DNA of 64,000 bases from Paenibacillus profundus (GCF_021369635.1 NZ_JAJNBZ010000012.1:62001-126000), one strand, 5' to 3'; positions 35,878 to 45,285 are shown, counted from the stretch's first letter. Made by a program: numbers and translations. Notes: generated from the sequence alone by a model not told the origin.

Positions 35878-37953
35878 GTGAGGCTCTTGCTGCAATCATT
35901 AAAGGCTATTCACTCCTACAGACAAGGTGAAACCGCACTGCTGGAGGAGAACCGCTGGTTGGAATACATCGTGACGGCCGAGGAGCGGATTGTCAATCTC
36001 GAACGAATTCAATCGCTGCGGCAGCTCGCGAATTCCAACCCGGTGCTTGACTATGTAGAACGGACACTGCAAGAGTTGGCACGCATGCCGTTGTCCTTCT
36101 GGATTAAGGAAACAGTGGAAACGGTGCTGAAATGGTCAGAGGCCGCCAAGGGCGGGACCGTGCGCCAGCGGATCGTCTGGCAGGAACAGGGCGTGTCGCT
36201 GTTCGCCCATAACGTCGGCTCCGCTCAGATCTATAAGCAGCACGTTGCTGATAACAGCCATGAACGCTGCCAGCTTACGCACACGCTTATTTATACGCAT
36301 GGACTTATCGGACAATATTTGCGCGGAGAAGTGCCTTTAATCGAAAACGCTCCCTTATTTCAATTGGTGAAGCAGGGTATCGTATCGTCCCGGGAGCTGC
36401 GGGATCTGCTTCTGCCGCTGAATCGCTGCGTCATTGCCGCGGTCTCGCCCGAATTGTGGAATTCGCTGAAGAGCCGGGTCGAGGACGTTGTCGATCAGAT
36501 CGTGACAGGCCAATTCGATAACGCCTTCTCCTTGCAGGAACGGTTCCGTCACTTGCGGGAGCTGTCTGTCCGCAGCGGCGAAAACGTGGAGGCCGAGCTG
36601 GCGAAGCTGGAAATCCAACCGCATATTATGACCGCGCTCCGTGCATTGAATGACAAAACCTTATGGTTCGTCGAAGCGGCCTTACATGAGTTTTCGTTCG
36701 AAGAATTCATCAAAATCTTCCTCATGACCTTAGCTGCTCCGCAGACGGAGCATGTGCGCCATATCAGCTTCGAGCGGTTGATGAACAGCATGTATTATGA
36801 TTTCAAAGGCCGGAAGAAAATAAATGTTTACAAAAAACGGATGATCGAAAAGGCATTGCGGGAACTCACTTATGAAGATATCAGGAACCATCGCACGCCG
36901 GATAGTCCGCATCTGACCTTCCATATTGATCATCTTGATGAAGCACGGGACAGTATGTATGTAAACTTCGAATTCTCTGCCGCCGCGGAAAAGTTGATCG
37001 ATTTCTGTATCGAAGCCGAGAAGACGCCGCTCTATGAGAAAGCGATTCTGATGCTGTTCGACTTGTTCGAATTGCGGCGCGACGCATACGATCGGTTCCA
37101 TAATGAAGAGGATTATTTGTCCGATATGAACCGGTCTGCGGATTATAAGCAAGTTATTCTCGATTATGTGACCGGAGTCGGCGTCATCGATATCGGCCCT
37201 GGCGGAGGGATCATGCTCGACTTGATTGAGGACCGCCTGCCCGGCACACAGGCGATTGGAATCGATATTTCACAAAATGTCATCGAGACGCTTGAGCGCA
37301 GGAAGCAGCGTGAGAACCGGAGCTGGCGCGTCATGAAGGGCGATGCGCTTAACCTTAAGCAATATGTCGAGCCGGGGAGCATCGATACGATCATCTTCTC
37401 GTCCATCCTGCATGAGCTGTACTCCTATATCGAATATGAAGGAAGAAGCTTCAACCATGACACCGTTGCGGCCGCCCTCCGGAGCGCATTCGATGTCCTT
37501 CCGCCGGGCGGCCGCATCATTATCCGCGACGGGATTATGAGCGAGCCTGCGGATCAGAAGCGGATCATCGCGTTCCGCAAGGAAGACGGCATGTCGTGGC
37601 TGGAGCGGTACGCCAAAGATTTCGCCGGAAGAAAGATTCGATATGAGCGTTTGTCGCCGCACGAAGTGTTGATGCCGGTAAATGACGCCATGGAGTTCCT
37701 GTATACTTACACTTGGGGACCTGAAGCGTATGTCCACGAAGTCCAAGAGCAATTCGGTTATTTCACGCCGTCGCAATATGAGAATTTCATCGTGAAGACA
37801 TTGGGCGCTCGCGCTGTCATCATCAAGTGCGATCATTACTTGCAGGACGGCTACACAGAGGCGCTTGCGCCGAAAACGTCCTTCATGAACGAACGTAGAG
37901 AGCCGGTGCCATTTCCCGACAGCACCTGTCTCATCGTCATCGAGAAGCAATAA
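35878..37953 (+). CDS. large two-part class I SAM-dependent methyltransferase
   Basis: A 691-residue soluble protein. Residues ~1-420 are an all-helical region of unknown type with no recognisable motif. Residues ~430-560 are a class I methyltransferase: motif I GVIDIGPGGGIMLDLI, the acidic end of strand 2 in GIDIS, motif II-like MKGDALNL and the strand-4 block IDTIIFSSILHELY. The C-terminal part LPPGGRIIIRDG is the usual strand-5 turn. The start may be GTG 35878 or TTG 35887. The two-part layout suggests a modifying enzyme with its own substrate or RNA/protein-binding module. It is a lone gene ending at a bidirectional terminator. Substrate unknown. Confidence 0.75.
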   Translation: MRLLLQSLKAIHSYRQGETALLEENRWLEYIVTAEERIVNLERIQSLRQLANSNPVLDYVERTLQELARMPLSFWIKETVETVLKWSEAAKGGTVRQRIVWQEQGVSLFAHNVGSAQIYKQHVADNSHERCQLTHTLIYTHGLIGQYLRGEVPLIENAPLFQLVKQGIVSSRELRDLLLPLNRCVIAAVSPELWNSLKSRVEDVVDQIVTGQFDNAFSLQERFRHLRELSVRSGENVEAELAKLEIQPHIMTALRALNDKTLWFVEAALHEFSFEEFIKIFLMTLAAPQTEHVRHISFERLMNSMYYDFKGRKKINVYKKRMIEKALRELTYEDIRNHRTPDSPHLTFHIDHLDEARDSMYVNFEFSAAAEKLIDFCIEAEKTPLYEKAILMLFDLFELRRDAYDRFHNEEDYLSDMNRSADYKQVILDYVTGVGVIDIGPGGGIMLDLIEDRLPGTQAIGIDISQNVIETLERRKQRENRSWRVMKGDALNLKQYVEPGSIDTIIFSSILHELYSYIEYEGRSFNHDTVAAALRSAFDVLPPGGRIIIRDGIMSEPADQKRIIAFRKEDGMSWLERYAKDFAGRKIRYERLSPHEVLMPVNDAMEFLYTYTWGPEAYVHEVQEQFGYFTPSQYENFIVKTLGARAVIIKCDHYLQDGYTEALAPKTSFMNERREPVPFPDSTCLIVIEKQ

Positions 37954-37977
37954 CGGCAATCGCAAAGCCAAAACAGA

Positions 37978-38003
37978 AGGCCGGTCAATTAAAGACCGGC
38001 CTT
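37978..38003. terminator. bidirectional terminator between methyltransferase and SDR genes
   Basis: AAGGCCGGTC / GACCGGCCTT forms a 10-bp stem with a seven-base loop between convergent genes. Confidence 0.8.
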
Positions 38004-38018
38004 GATTCGTATCGTACG

Positions 38019-38888
38019 TTAAAATCCTTGCTCGGCTGCGTATTTGCCCCAATGCGGACGGCCGCCGTCGGCATCGGTGAACCCGTATTCATCCGATAAG
38101 CCCCACGTGCTGAACGACTGCCCCGACTTGTCCATCCGATCCGGGTCGGCCGCCAACGCCGCTACAGCTCTCCCGATATAGGTTGGCGTCTCCGACATCA
38201 AGAAGTGCGGCTCTTGCTTCCCTGCCTCTCTCCAATTATCCTCGCTAACCCCGAAATGTTCGAGCATCGCTTCTGAGCGCAGAAACCCGGGGGTAACAGC
38301 GACTGCCGCAACCCCGTGTGGACGCAGGTCTTCTGCCATCGCCGCAGCCAGATGGATCGCCGATACCTTGGCAAGGCTGTAGTACATGTTGCCCCGGTAC
38401 CGATAATCCGTGCCGTCTGTAATCTCGATGATAAGCCCTTGCCGTCGTGCAACCATAAGCGGCGCTCCGTAATAGCTCGTCATCACGTGCGATTGAACCG
38501 CCCGCTGCTGCATGAGCAAGCCGTTCGCAAGTGAGTGCTCCCAGAAGCCTTTGCCCCATTCCGTCAGAGGATCTCCTCCCCACACATCGTTCACCAATAT
38601 ATCGAGCTGCCCGTTCTGTTCTTCTTTTATCCGTTCAAAAAGCGCCTTTACTTCCTCCTCCACCGTATGATCCACGCGTACAGGAATCCCCTTTCCCCCG
38701 TTCGCCGTCACCATTTCGGCCGTATCTTCAATCGTTTCGCTCCTCCCCATGCTGGAGAGTTGTCCGCGTACACTGCGGCCCGTGCAATAGACCGTCGCAC
38801 CCGCTTCTCCCAGCATGGCAGCGATTCCCCGTCCTGCCCCACGGGTCGCTCCAGCGACAACGGCAACTTGATTGCGCAATGGCATCAT
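38019..38888 (-). CDS. SDR-family oxidoreductase
   Basis: A 289-residue classical short-chain dehydrogenase. The cofactor motif is GATRGAGRG near residue 14; CTGRS at the end of strand 2 suggests NADP(H). The catalytic Tyr-Lys pair is YSLAK near residue 170. The usual NNAG reads NDVWGG, as in DHRS1-like members. AGGAGG lies before the ATG at 38888. Substrate unknown; convergent with the large methyltransferase gene. Confidence 0.83.
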   Translation of the reverse strand: MMPLRNQVAVVAGATRGAGRGIAAMLGEAGATVYCTGRSVRGQLSSMGRSETIEDTAEMVTANGGKGIPVRVDHTVEEEVKALFERIKEEQNGQLDILVNDVWGGDPLTEWGKGFWEHSLANGLLMQQRAVQSHVMTSYYGAPLMVARRQGLIIEITDGTDYRYRGNMYYSLAKVSAIHLAAAMAEDLRPHGVAAVAVTPGFLRSEAMLEHFGVSEDNWREAGKQEPHFLMSETPTYIGRAVAALAADPDRMDKSGQSFSTWGLSDEYGFTDADGGRPHWGKYAAEQGF

Positions 38889-39185
38889 CCTTGCCCTCCT
38901 TATCTCATTTGACTACTGTTTTAGATTATCAGAAGATATATGACAACTACTGTCATATTGGTCGTGGCCGGATAAAATTATCAAATAACCCGCAGGGGCA
39001 CTTTTTCAAAGTATCCATCCTACGGGTTACAGTTTGTTGTCAGTTGCTTATTTTCGACCAATACCACTTATGATAGCCTTAGATTATGAGGAGTTAACAT
39101 TAACGTATAACACTGTAAAACGAAAGGAACAGTGTAGTACAATAAGTTCATTGTTGCAGAATGAGAAGAAGAGTGGGGTTCACGA

Positions 39186-39827
39186 ATGATGAAGTTAAGG
39201 GAATATCTAAATATAAATTTTCCAGGACTTATTTTGAAACCAAGCCTTTATAATCAATGGGATAAAGGCATTCACTTTGAACTTGGAAAAGGAATGTATC
39301 AAATTAAGGATGATGGTAAGCTTAATCTTAAAATGTTTGACCGAGTATATAGCCAGGCATTGTCTCTTTTTAACAGTCTTTTTTCTGAACAAGATGAAAT
39401 TTTCCTTGTTACAAATGTTTATCAGCGAAAAGCTTATAAAAACAGAGTAAATCGATTAAAAGTCTACAACCGCTACATAAAAGATAAAGATTTAAAATTT
39501 CATTTAAAGCAGGAGACTTTGCCATATATGTTCGACGACGAAGAAGAAGCTGATGACTATTATACTACTCAGTATTTCTTAAAGTGCAGCAAACGAGATT
39601 TACGATACCCCATGCTAATTAAAGCAATTTGTAATCAAGATTTTCCTTTGAAACCCAAATTAGGCAGGGAAAACGGTTCATATTATCCAGATGTATTTTT
39701 CATAAATGCCACAAAAAATCTAATCTTTTTTATTTATGATGATAGAGGATGTGAAGTCATTTCAACTAATAGAGAAACCATACTCCCATCATATGAAAAG
39801 TACAACAATACAAATCCCAATATTTAG
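39186..39827 (+). CDS. DUF3885 domain-containing protein
   Basis: A 213-residue protein with DUF3885 blocks: WDKGIHFELGKG near residue 25, a central SLFSEQDEIFLVTNVY segment and the C-terminal FFIYDDRGCEVIS. The function of the family is unknown. The gene is visibly richer in A+T than its neighbours (many AAA, TTT and ATA codons), which hints at transfer. Two ATGs lie at the start (39186 and 39189); GTGGGG precedes them. Confidence 0.8.
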   Translation: MMKLREYLNINFPGLILKPSLYNQWDKGIHFELGKGMYQIKDDGKLNLKMFDRVYSQALSLFNSLFSEQDEIFLVTNVYQRKAYKNRVNRLKVYNRYIKDKDLKFHLKQETLPYMFDDEEEADDYYTTQYFLKCSKRDLRYPMLIKAICNQDFPLKPKLGRENGSYYPDVFFINATKNLIFFIYDDRGCEVISTNRETILPSYEKYNNTNPNI

Positions 39828-40106
39828 TAGTTTTACTTCCTTGCTCGCAACGGCAGCTCCGTAGTGCGGACCGCCGGAGCTGGACTGGACCGCGGGGAGC
39901 CACGGCAAGATGACATCCCGCAAGCTTGCTTAGCGGCTGGAAGTGTCGGAACGGACTATATTTCGCGATATGGAGGCATTAAGCGCGGCGGAATGCCTGT
40001 CTATACCAATCGAGACTCCACTGGTGGATGGGCATCGCAAAGCTCGACGGGTAAGGCGGAAGCGATCCTCGCAAGGTACGACAGGCTGTAGACGCATGTT
40101 AGTCAT

Positions 40107-40997
40107 CTATGCTTGAGCCGTCATTGGGAAGCGGATTCCAGCCGGAAGAGATACATGATCTGTCTTCACGAACAGTGTATCCGGTTGATCCCATTCGTAT
40201 GATAAAGGACGGATGTCATCGAAGTCCGGGGTAAAGTGGAAGATGACCCTGTATTCCCCCTCAGCGGCGAAATGATTGGCCAAATGATGAAGCCACTCAT
40301 CCAATGAGAGCTTCCGCTCGGCAACGACATCGTACACATGGAGATCTTGTTCTCTGCGTTCCGCAATGACGACGGCATCGCAGTCGTCTATATAATAAAT
40401 GTGATCACTAAAAATATTCATGCAGTACCACAGCAATATTGACTCTGCGTGAACCACTCCGCAGCGGCGGGACACCGGGATGCGAGCCGCTGCCTTCTGC
40501 ACGATTAACTCCCACTCGGCAGCCTCGTCGATATTCAGCTTGCGTGCCGCGTTCCGGCCTGTCTTACCAAGCAAATAACGCACGTAATAAGAAGTTTCCC
40601 GCATTGGAGCGAATCCGAACTTGGGATAAAATTGCAGCACATCTGGATTCGCGAATAAATAGATGAAATCATACTCCTGCTCATGGTCGGACAATATTTT
40701 CTCCAACAGCTGCCTTGACAACCCGAGATTACGGGCATCTGGATGGGTCATGACCGTACCGATCTGGAGCGCCTTGTACGGCATGCCCTCTAACATATAA
40801 TCCATATGGGTCACGGAAGCATTGGCAACGATGTCGCGCCCATCATGGAAGGAGTAACAGACATAGCGATCATCCCAGCAGCCTCTCGCATACCATGCTT
40901 CAAAATCAATGCCGAACACGGAATGCGCCAAACGGTTGAAGCTCCGTCTATATTCCGTAATATGTTTATAATTATGAATAAAGGTGTACTGAATCAT
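40107..40997 (-). CDS. GNAT-family N-acetyltransferase, Eis-like size
   Basis: A 296-residue protein. ATG 40997 with GAGGAG upstream is chosen; the longer frame would read through repeat copy C. The N-terminal half is a GNAT domain with TVMTHPDARNLGLSRQLLEK (loop R/Q-xxG-x-A as ARNLGLSR) and IYLFANPDVLQFYPKFGF. The C-terminal half is not a second GNAT; it resembles the substrate-side or sterol-carrier-like half of Eis-type acetyltransferases in size. Acceptor unknown. Confidence 0.75.
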   Translation of the reverse strand: MIQYTFIHNYKHITEYRRSFNRLAHSVFGIDFEAWYARGCWDDRYVCYSFHDGRDIVANASVTHMDYMLEGMPYKALQIGTVMTHPDARNLGLSRQLLEKILSDHEQEYDFIYLFANPDVLQFYPKFGFAPMRETSYYVRYLLGKTGRNAARKLNIDEAAEWELIVQKAAARIPVSRRCGVVHAESILLWYCMNIFSDHIYYIDDCDAVVIAERREQDLHVYDVVAERKLSLDEWLHHLANHFAAEGEYRVIFHFTPDFDDIRPLSYEWDQPDTLFVKTDHVSLPAGIRFPMTAQA

Positions 40998-41093
40998 TTT
41001 AAGCTTCTCCTCATCAGTATAATAGATTGCAGATTCATTCCGAACGCTTCCACAGAATCGGTGACAAATCGGTTCAACCCCATAAAACCCTTT

Positions 41094-41292
41094 GTCTCGT
41101 CTTGCATTGGATTTTGTACAGTGGAACATCATACATACCGCTATTGCGGTAAGATCCGTTGGATTTTGTACAGCGGAACGGCACTCGTTCGGCAGTAGGT
41201 GCTGAAAAATAGCCAGATCCACTGGACAAAATGCAGTCTGCATGCTGTTAGACCACACAATCCGCACATTTCACTGTACGTTTTCCAACGGA
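41094..41292 (+). repeat. dispersed intergenic repeat, copy C
   Basis: Plus strand: GTCTCGTCTTGCATTGGATT at the left end, TTTTCCAACGG at the right end, with AGATCCACTGGACAAAATGC and CTGCATGCTGTTAGACCACA between. The left part has an extra tandem-like TTGGATTTTGTACAG-type repeat (41107 and 41160). It lies upstream of the GNAT gene. Confidence 0.75.
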
Positions 41293-41500
41293 GCTTGCTT
41301 TCACCTCGGAAAACAATGCGATTCAACTTGTATAACAAAAACAAGCTTACTTACTTTGAATATCTTTCAGCAAGAAATGAAAGAAAATCTCCGAATTCTT
41401 GAGAACCAGTGCTATCACTTAGTTATTGCATGGTCATCAAGCGCACCTGTAAAGAAGCTTCCTCCAAGTACAGTAAAAGAAGAAACCATTTAGACTGTCC

Positions 41501-42568
41501 TTAGCGCTTATAACGCTCTATCATCTGAACGAGCCTGTTAGTCGAGCCGATTGCATCAGAAGACAGCATATTGTTCACATAATCGTTCCGCTTCTCATGC
41601 AGATCGTTGATTTTATGTACAAAAGCTTCCGTCCGTACTTCGGCATCATCCAGCACCTCGCAAAATCCCCGATCAGCAAAAGACCTCGCATTCAATATTT
41701 GATCGCCCCGGCTCGAGCCTTTCGGCAGCGGAACCAGCAGCATCGGTTTCCGCAAAGACAAGAACTCGAAGATGGAGTTGGAACCCGCACGGGATATGAC
41801 CACGTCAGCCATGGCCATAAGATGCGGCAGCTCTTCATTCACGAATTCGAATTGCTTATAGCCTGCATCATTAATCGAATCGTCCAATTGTCCCTTGCCG
41901 GAAATATGCACGACGTGGAATTTCTTCAGCAATGCGGGCAGGTTGTCTCTGACAGCCTGATTGACACTCTTCGCGCCTAAGCTGCCGCCCATAATGAACA
42001 GCACGGGCTTCCCCTTAGCAAAGCGACAAATCGCACGGCCTGTGCCTGCATCGCCCTCTAACAGCTCCTCTCGGACGATGGCGCCTACATATTCCGCCTT
42101 TTCGATCGTAACATGCTCACATGTCTCTGGGAACGTTGTGCAGACTTTGGTCGAGAACGGTATGGCGATACGATTCGCCAAGCCGGGAGTGATATCCGAT
42201 TCGTGGATGATGACAGGCACCTTGCGCATCCGGCCCGCAACTACGACCGGAACGGAGACGAATCCTCCCTTCGAGAAGATGACATTAGGCTTAAGCTGCT
42301 TCATTTTTGCGTACGCTTCGAAGGAGCCCTTTACTACCTTGAAGGGATCTTTGACATTGTTCCAGTCCGCATAGCGTCTCAGCTTGCCGGTCGAGATAGC
42401 GTGATATTGCACCTGTTCGAACGTTGAGATGATCTGCTTCTCAATCCCGTCAATCGAGCCGAAGTAATGAATGTCCCAGTTTCCGTCCAGCAGCTTTGGT
42501 ATGAGCGCAGCATTGACAGTGACATGGCCAGCAGAACCTCCTCCGGTCAACACAATGGTCTTTTTCAT
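41501..42568 (-). CDS. murG: MurG-like UDP-GlcNAc glycosyltransferase
   Basis: A 355-residue GT28 enzyme. [11 protein letters not shown] (residues ~9-19) is the MurG lipid-binding G-loop, [12 protein letters not shown] near residue 125 and [10 protein letters not shown] near residue 195 are the other conserved loops, and [12 protein letters not shown] near residue 265 contacts the UDP-GlcNAc. MurG adds GlcNAc to lipid I on the cytoplasmic face. This is a stand-alone copy outside a division/cell-wall cluster; the start GGGSAGH instead of GGTGGH and HESD for HEQN fit the second MurG type of Bacillales. Whether it is the main or extra copy cannot be told. Confidence 0.85.
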   Translation of the reverse strand: MKKTIVLTGGGSAGHVTVNAALIPKLLDGNWDIHYFGSIDGIEKQIISTFEQVQYHAISTGKLRRYADWNNVKDPFKVVKGSFEAYAKMKQLKPNVIFSKGGFVSVPVVVAGRMRKVPVIIHESDITPGLANRIAIPFSTKVCTTFPETCEHVTIEKAEYVGAIVREELLEGDAGTGRAICRFAKGKPVLFIMGGSLGAKSVNQAVRDNLPALLKKFHVVHISGKGQLDDSINDAGYKQFEFVNEELPHLMAMADVVISRAGSNSIFEFLSLRKPMLLVPLPKGSSRGDQILNARSFADRGFCEVLDDAEVRTEAFVHKINDLHEKRNDYVNNMLSSDAIGSTNRLVQMIERYKR

Positions 42569-42734
42569 AGTTGCTTATCACCAACCTGTAACTTGTTGTC
42601 CGTCTATGTAATAATGGATGTGCTGTTGATATACCTTGTTCATCCGTAAAGGATTCCTCCACATACGGTTTATCTTCTTCATCGTATTCCACAAAGTCCC
42701 AGAATGGCAAGTAGAATGAATATTCTATCATCAT
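42450..42734 (-). CDS. possible small protein overlapping the murG start
   Basis: A 94-residue frame whose ATG at 42734 has GAGGTTATC just before it. The first 45 residues are acidic and look protein-like ([20 protein letters not shown], then [14 protein letters not shown]). The last third overlaps the first 119 bases of murG in another frame. It may be a leader peptide coupling translation, a frame-shifted remnant or chance. Confidence 0.3.
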   Translation of the reverse strand: MMIEYSFYLPFWDFVEYDEEDKPYVEESFTDEQGISTAHPLLHRRTTSYRLVISNYEKDHCVDRRRFCWPCHCQCCAHTKAAGRKLGHSLLRLD

Positions 42735-42892
42735 GATAACCTCATTCTTTTTTTGTTGATTTCGTCGTTTCTCCAGCTGTAGTCAGCAGATTACCGAAAA
42801 GGCAGGGAAAGAGCAGGCTCCGTGTCACCCACGAGATGTCTGCTCTTCCCTCTTTATGATAACTATGAATCAAGCCGAACGGATCCTGAGCC

Positions 42893-43369
42893 CTATTTTC
42901 GCAGCAACTTTGATTTTTTGAACAATAAATCCTCGAAGACCGGTCTTTGTACGGTACTTATATCCTTAATTTCAATTTGTTCCAACGCTTGAAATTGCAA
43001 TGATAATGACTCATTGCTATTGTCTTGGTACATCAACGTTTTTCCGTCATCAGCAAGCTTCCCGTTTAGATCCACTTGGGCGTTGAACAGGAACATGACG
43101 AACACGACTTCATTGCCGTCCGGATATGTATATTGCATGCGTTCCCCGCTGTATATCGAGTACAGCTCGTGTTGCTCCACGAAGAGGCCTGTTTCCTCGT
43201 AAATTTCCCGAATCATCGTCTCTTCAATCGCTTCTCCTGGCTCCATCCCGCCTCCAGGAAGCCCCCAATTCCCATAATCCGAGCGCTTTTGCATCAGAAT
43301 CCTGCCTCGATGATCACGAATGATGGCCCCTGCAGTCACGATGATTTTGCTTTTTTTCAATGCTTCCAC
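42893..43369 (-). CDS. Nudix hydrolase
   Basis: A 158-residue Nudix enzyme. The Nudix box begins GGGMEPGEAIEETMIREIYEETGL and fits Gx5Ex7REUXEExGU. LMQKRSDYGNWGLPGG precedes it. It hydrolyses a nucleoside diphosphate linked to another group; the exact substrate is unknown. It follows another Nudix gene on the same strand with a 75-base gap. Confidence 0.87.
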   Translation of the reverse strand: MEALKKSKIIVTAGAIIRDHRGRILMQKRSDYGNWGLPGGGMEPGEAIEETMIREIYEETGLFVEQHELYSIYSGERMQYTYPDGNEVVFVMFLFNAQVDLNGKLADDGKTLMYQDNSNESLSLQFQALEQIEIKDISTVQRPVFEDLLFKKSKLLRK

Positions 43370-43444
43370 CCTTTATTCTATGTAATAATAGCCCTATGTT
43401 CCCATATTCAAATCATTCAACACGTCCAGCAAGACGCTGGCATA

Positions 43445-43984
43445 TTATTGGACAGTCACTCGATTGAATCTCAGCTCTCGCAATAATTCGTCCCGCTGCT
43501 CCACTTCATTCGAAATCCGTTCACTTTCGGCGTGCACAATCCGTCCGTTGCGGAAGTCGCAAAAATGCTCGTAGCAATGATCATCTTTCAAGAGCAAAGG
43601 TAAAAAATGAACGATATTCGTAGCGACGCCGACGTTATCCCGATGTATAATCCAGTCTATATCCTTCCAGTCTAGTATGCCTTCTTCCGTCTTCAATGGA
43701 GTTGCGTATTCAAAATGGTCATCGACCTCTGCAAAGTATAAGTACATTCCGCCTGCTCTGGTCTGCTCCACGGTCCAGGTCACGATGCCCTTGAAGCGGA
43801 GTTCTTCGCCCAACTGAATGCCTGTCTCCTCCTTCACTTCACGAAGAATTGATTCTCTCGCTGTCTCGTCTGGTTCCAATTTTCCACCGACACCGTTCCA
43901 TGCCCCCATCCAAGCTGGGGCTTCGCGGTTCAAGAGCAGGATGTCGTTCTTTCTTTTAATAAAGCATATCGTATATGTAAGCAT
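43445..43984 (-). CDS. Nudix hydrolase, MutT/8-oxo-dGTP-ase-like
   Basis: A 179-residue Nudix enzyme. ICFIKRKNDILLLNRE and AWNGVGGKLEPDETARESIL followed by REVKEETGI give a complete Nudix box, with the MutT-like N-terminal arrangement seen in 8-oxo-dGTP diphosphatase-like proteins of Bacillales. ATG 43984 has AGGTGA five bases upstream; GTG 43993 is the alternative and overlaps the upstream stub's stop. Confidence 0.85.
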   Translation of the reverse strand: MLTYTICFIKRKNDILLLNREAPAWMGAWNGVGGKLEPDETARESILREVKEETGIQLGEELRFKGIVTWTVEQTRAGGMYLYFAEVDDHFEYATPLKTEEGILDWKDIDWIIHRDNVGVATNIVHFLPLLLKDDHCYEHFCDFRNGRIVHAESERISNEVEQRDELLRELRFNRVTVQ

Positions 43985-43989
43985 GATGT

Positions 43990-44130
43990 TCACCTATCTA
44001 CCCAAAATATAGTATTTTTCAGAGCATCTCTGCCCGTGATATCTATCAGCTGTTTCTCTTGAAGAAAGTCCAGCTCCCATTGCTCTGACCATGGAACCAG
44101 TAACACTTGATTATGCGGATGTCCCAACAT
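43990..44130 (-). pseudogene. GrpB-like N-terminal stub
   Basis: A 46-residue frame with a strong GGGAGGAGG before its ATG. VLLVPWSEQWELDFLQEKQL resembles the first residues of GrpB/nucleotidyltransferase-like proteins (VPYxPxWPxxFExEK), then the frame ends after NTIFWVDR, directly before the Nudix start. It looks like the head of a deleted GrpB-family gene that now runs into the Nudix gene. Confidence 0.45.
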
Positions 44131-44196
44131 GCCACGAATCCTCCTCCCTTCAAATCATATGCTTTTTTCAGAACGTTTACAAATAACGCCAACCTA

Positions 44197-44222
44197 AAAA
44201 AGCCGCATTTCAGCGGCTTTCC
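44197..44222 (-). terminator. terminator after the L7/L12-like small gene
   Basis: On the minus strand AAAGCCGCTGAAATGCGGCT is followed by TTTTTT, 30 bases after the stop codon. Confidence 0.85.
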
Positions 44223-44249
44223 GAAACTTTCCGAAATTAAAAATAAACC

Positions 44250-44510
44250 TTATAAAGCTTCAACATATTGTTTAGCTTCTTTCAATGAAAGGCCAAACAT
44301 TCTTCTCGCCTCTTTGATTGCTTCAATCTTCTTGCCTTCCGATACAAGGAAACGCAATTCATTGTTAACTGGATGTTCAGGCACTCCAATCTGGTTCCCG
44401 ATCTGTTCTAAAGTGAACTTCATGCTTCTCACCTGAGCCTGCAAGTTATTCACTTTCTCTGTAATCAGTATAATGATAAACAACAATAAAATAATGACCG
44501 TGTATTCCAT
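44250..44510 (-). CDS. small membrane protein with L7/L12 C-terminal-like domain
   Basis: An 86-residue protein: one N-terminal membrane helix (VIILLLFIIILI, residues 5-16), a short coiled linker and a C-terminal ~40 residues resembling the ribosomal L7/L12 C-terminal domain (VSEGKKIEAIKEARRMFGLS, then LKEAKQYVEAL). Such proteins occur in Firmicutes with unknown function. GAGG precedes the ATG. Confidence 0.7.
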   Translation of the reverse strand: MEYTVIILLLFIIILITEKVNNLQAQVRSMKFTLEQIGNQIGVPEHPVNNELRFLVSEGKKIEAIKEARRMFGLSLKEAKQYVEAL

Positions 44511-44691
44511 ATGTTACCTCTGGTGGATTATATTCGTTACTCATACGGGACGCATCCGATATTAGTAAATGTGAGTGAATCCCGCACCGCTTGCTTCACT
44601 TTGCCATGATACATCATCGCGGCATCCTCTTTGTCCTATTTTTCTGCCATTTCAATATAGTATACCTGATATGATTTCCAAAGAGAAAGTC

Positions 44692-45234
44692 CTAGCTAAA
44701 TTCCCGCTTCAAGATAGAAAAGAGGACTGCATCGACGAATTGCCCTTTTTCATAGAAGCATTCCCGCAGCAATCCTTCTTCGCTTAGTCCGGCCTTCTCC
44801 AGCAATTTACGTGACGAGATATTGCCGGGATCGATAAATGCCTCAATACGATGAAGTGCCATTTCTTCAAATCCGTATTTCATCACTTGTAGAATCGCTT
44901 CCGTCATGATGCCTTGCCGCCAATATTCAGGGGTCAATTCATAGCCGATTTCTGCTTTGCGATCCTCTTTGAACCAATTGTGGAAGCCGCAAGTGCCAAT
45001 AATGACATCTTCGGGCTTGTATGTGATTCCCCAGCGAATGCCTTGCTGCTCTTCATATCTCCGATTCCAGTTCGCTATCAGCTCTTCAGCCTGCCGCACT
45101 TCGACGAAGCTTTCCAGATCATAATACTGCGTAACTTCATCCTGTGAAAAGTAATGATAAAGCTCTTTTGCATCCTCTGCTCTTAATTGTCTTAACCTCA
45201 AACGGTCCGTTTCCAATACAGGGAACGATTTCAT
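44692..45234 (-). CDS. GNAT acetyltransferase, RimJ/RimL type
   Basis: A 180-residue GNAT: LETDRLRLRQLRAEDAKELY at the start and GYELTPEYWRQGIMTEAILQ (R/QxxG: WRQGIM) near residue 95, with RIEAFIDPGNISSRKLLEKA. This subgroup acetylates protein N-termini or small molecules. ATG 45234 has AGGAGG upstream. Confidence 0.85.
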   Translation of the reverse strand: MKSFPVLETDRLRLRQLRAEDAKELYHYFSQDEVTQYYDLESFVEVRQAEELIANWNRRYEEQQGIRWGITYKPEDVIIGTCGFHNWFKEDRKAEIGYELTPEYWRQGIMTEAILQVMKYGFEEMALHRIEAFIDPGNISSRKLLEKAGLSEEGLLRECFYEKGQFVDAVLFSILKREFS

Positions 45235-45285
45235 ATAAATTTCCTCCTAATCATTCATCTTCTTGTTCTTTTCGATTTCCATAGC

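Noticed and set aside
39864-40091. 75-codon plus-strand frame after the DUF3885 gene
   Set aside because: No ribosome site or recognised family; composition differs from a coding pattern.
41141-41344. Minus-strand frame through repeat copy C with ACRLHFVQWI
   Set aside because: The same string recurs in other repeat copies, so it reflects the repeat and not a gene.
41242-41493. Plus-strand frame of 83 codons between repeat C and murG
   Set aside because: Its first half is repeat copy C and there is no ribosome site; the last 37 codons are not recognisable.
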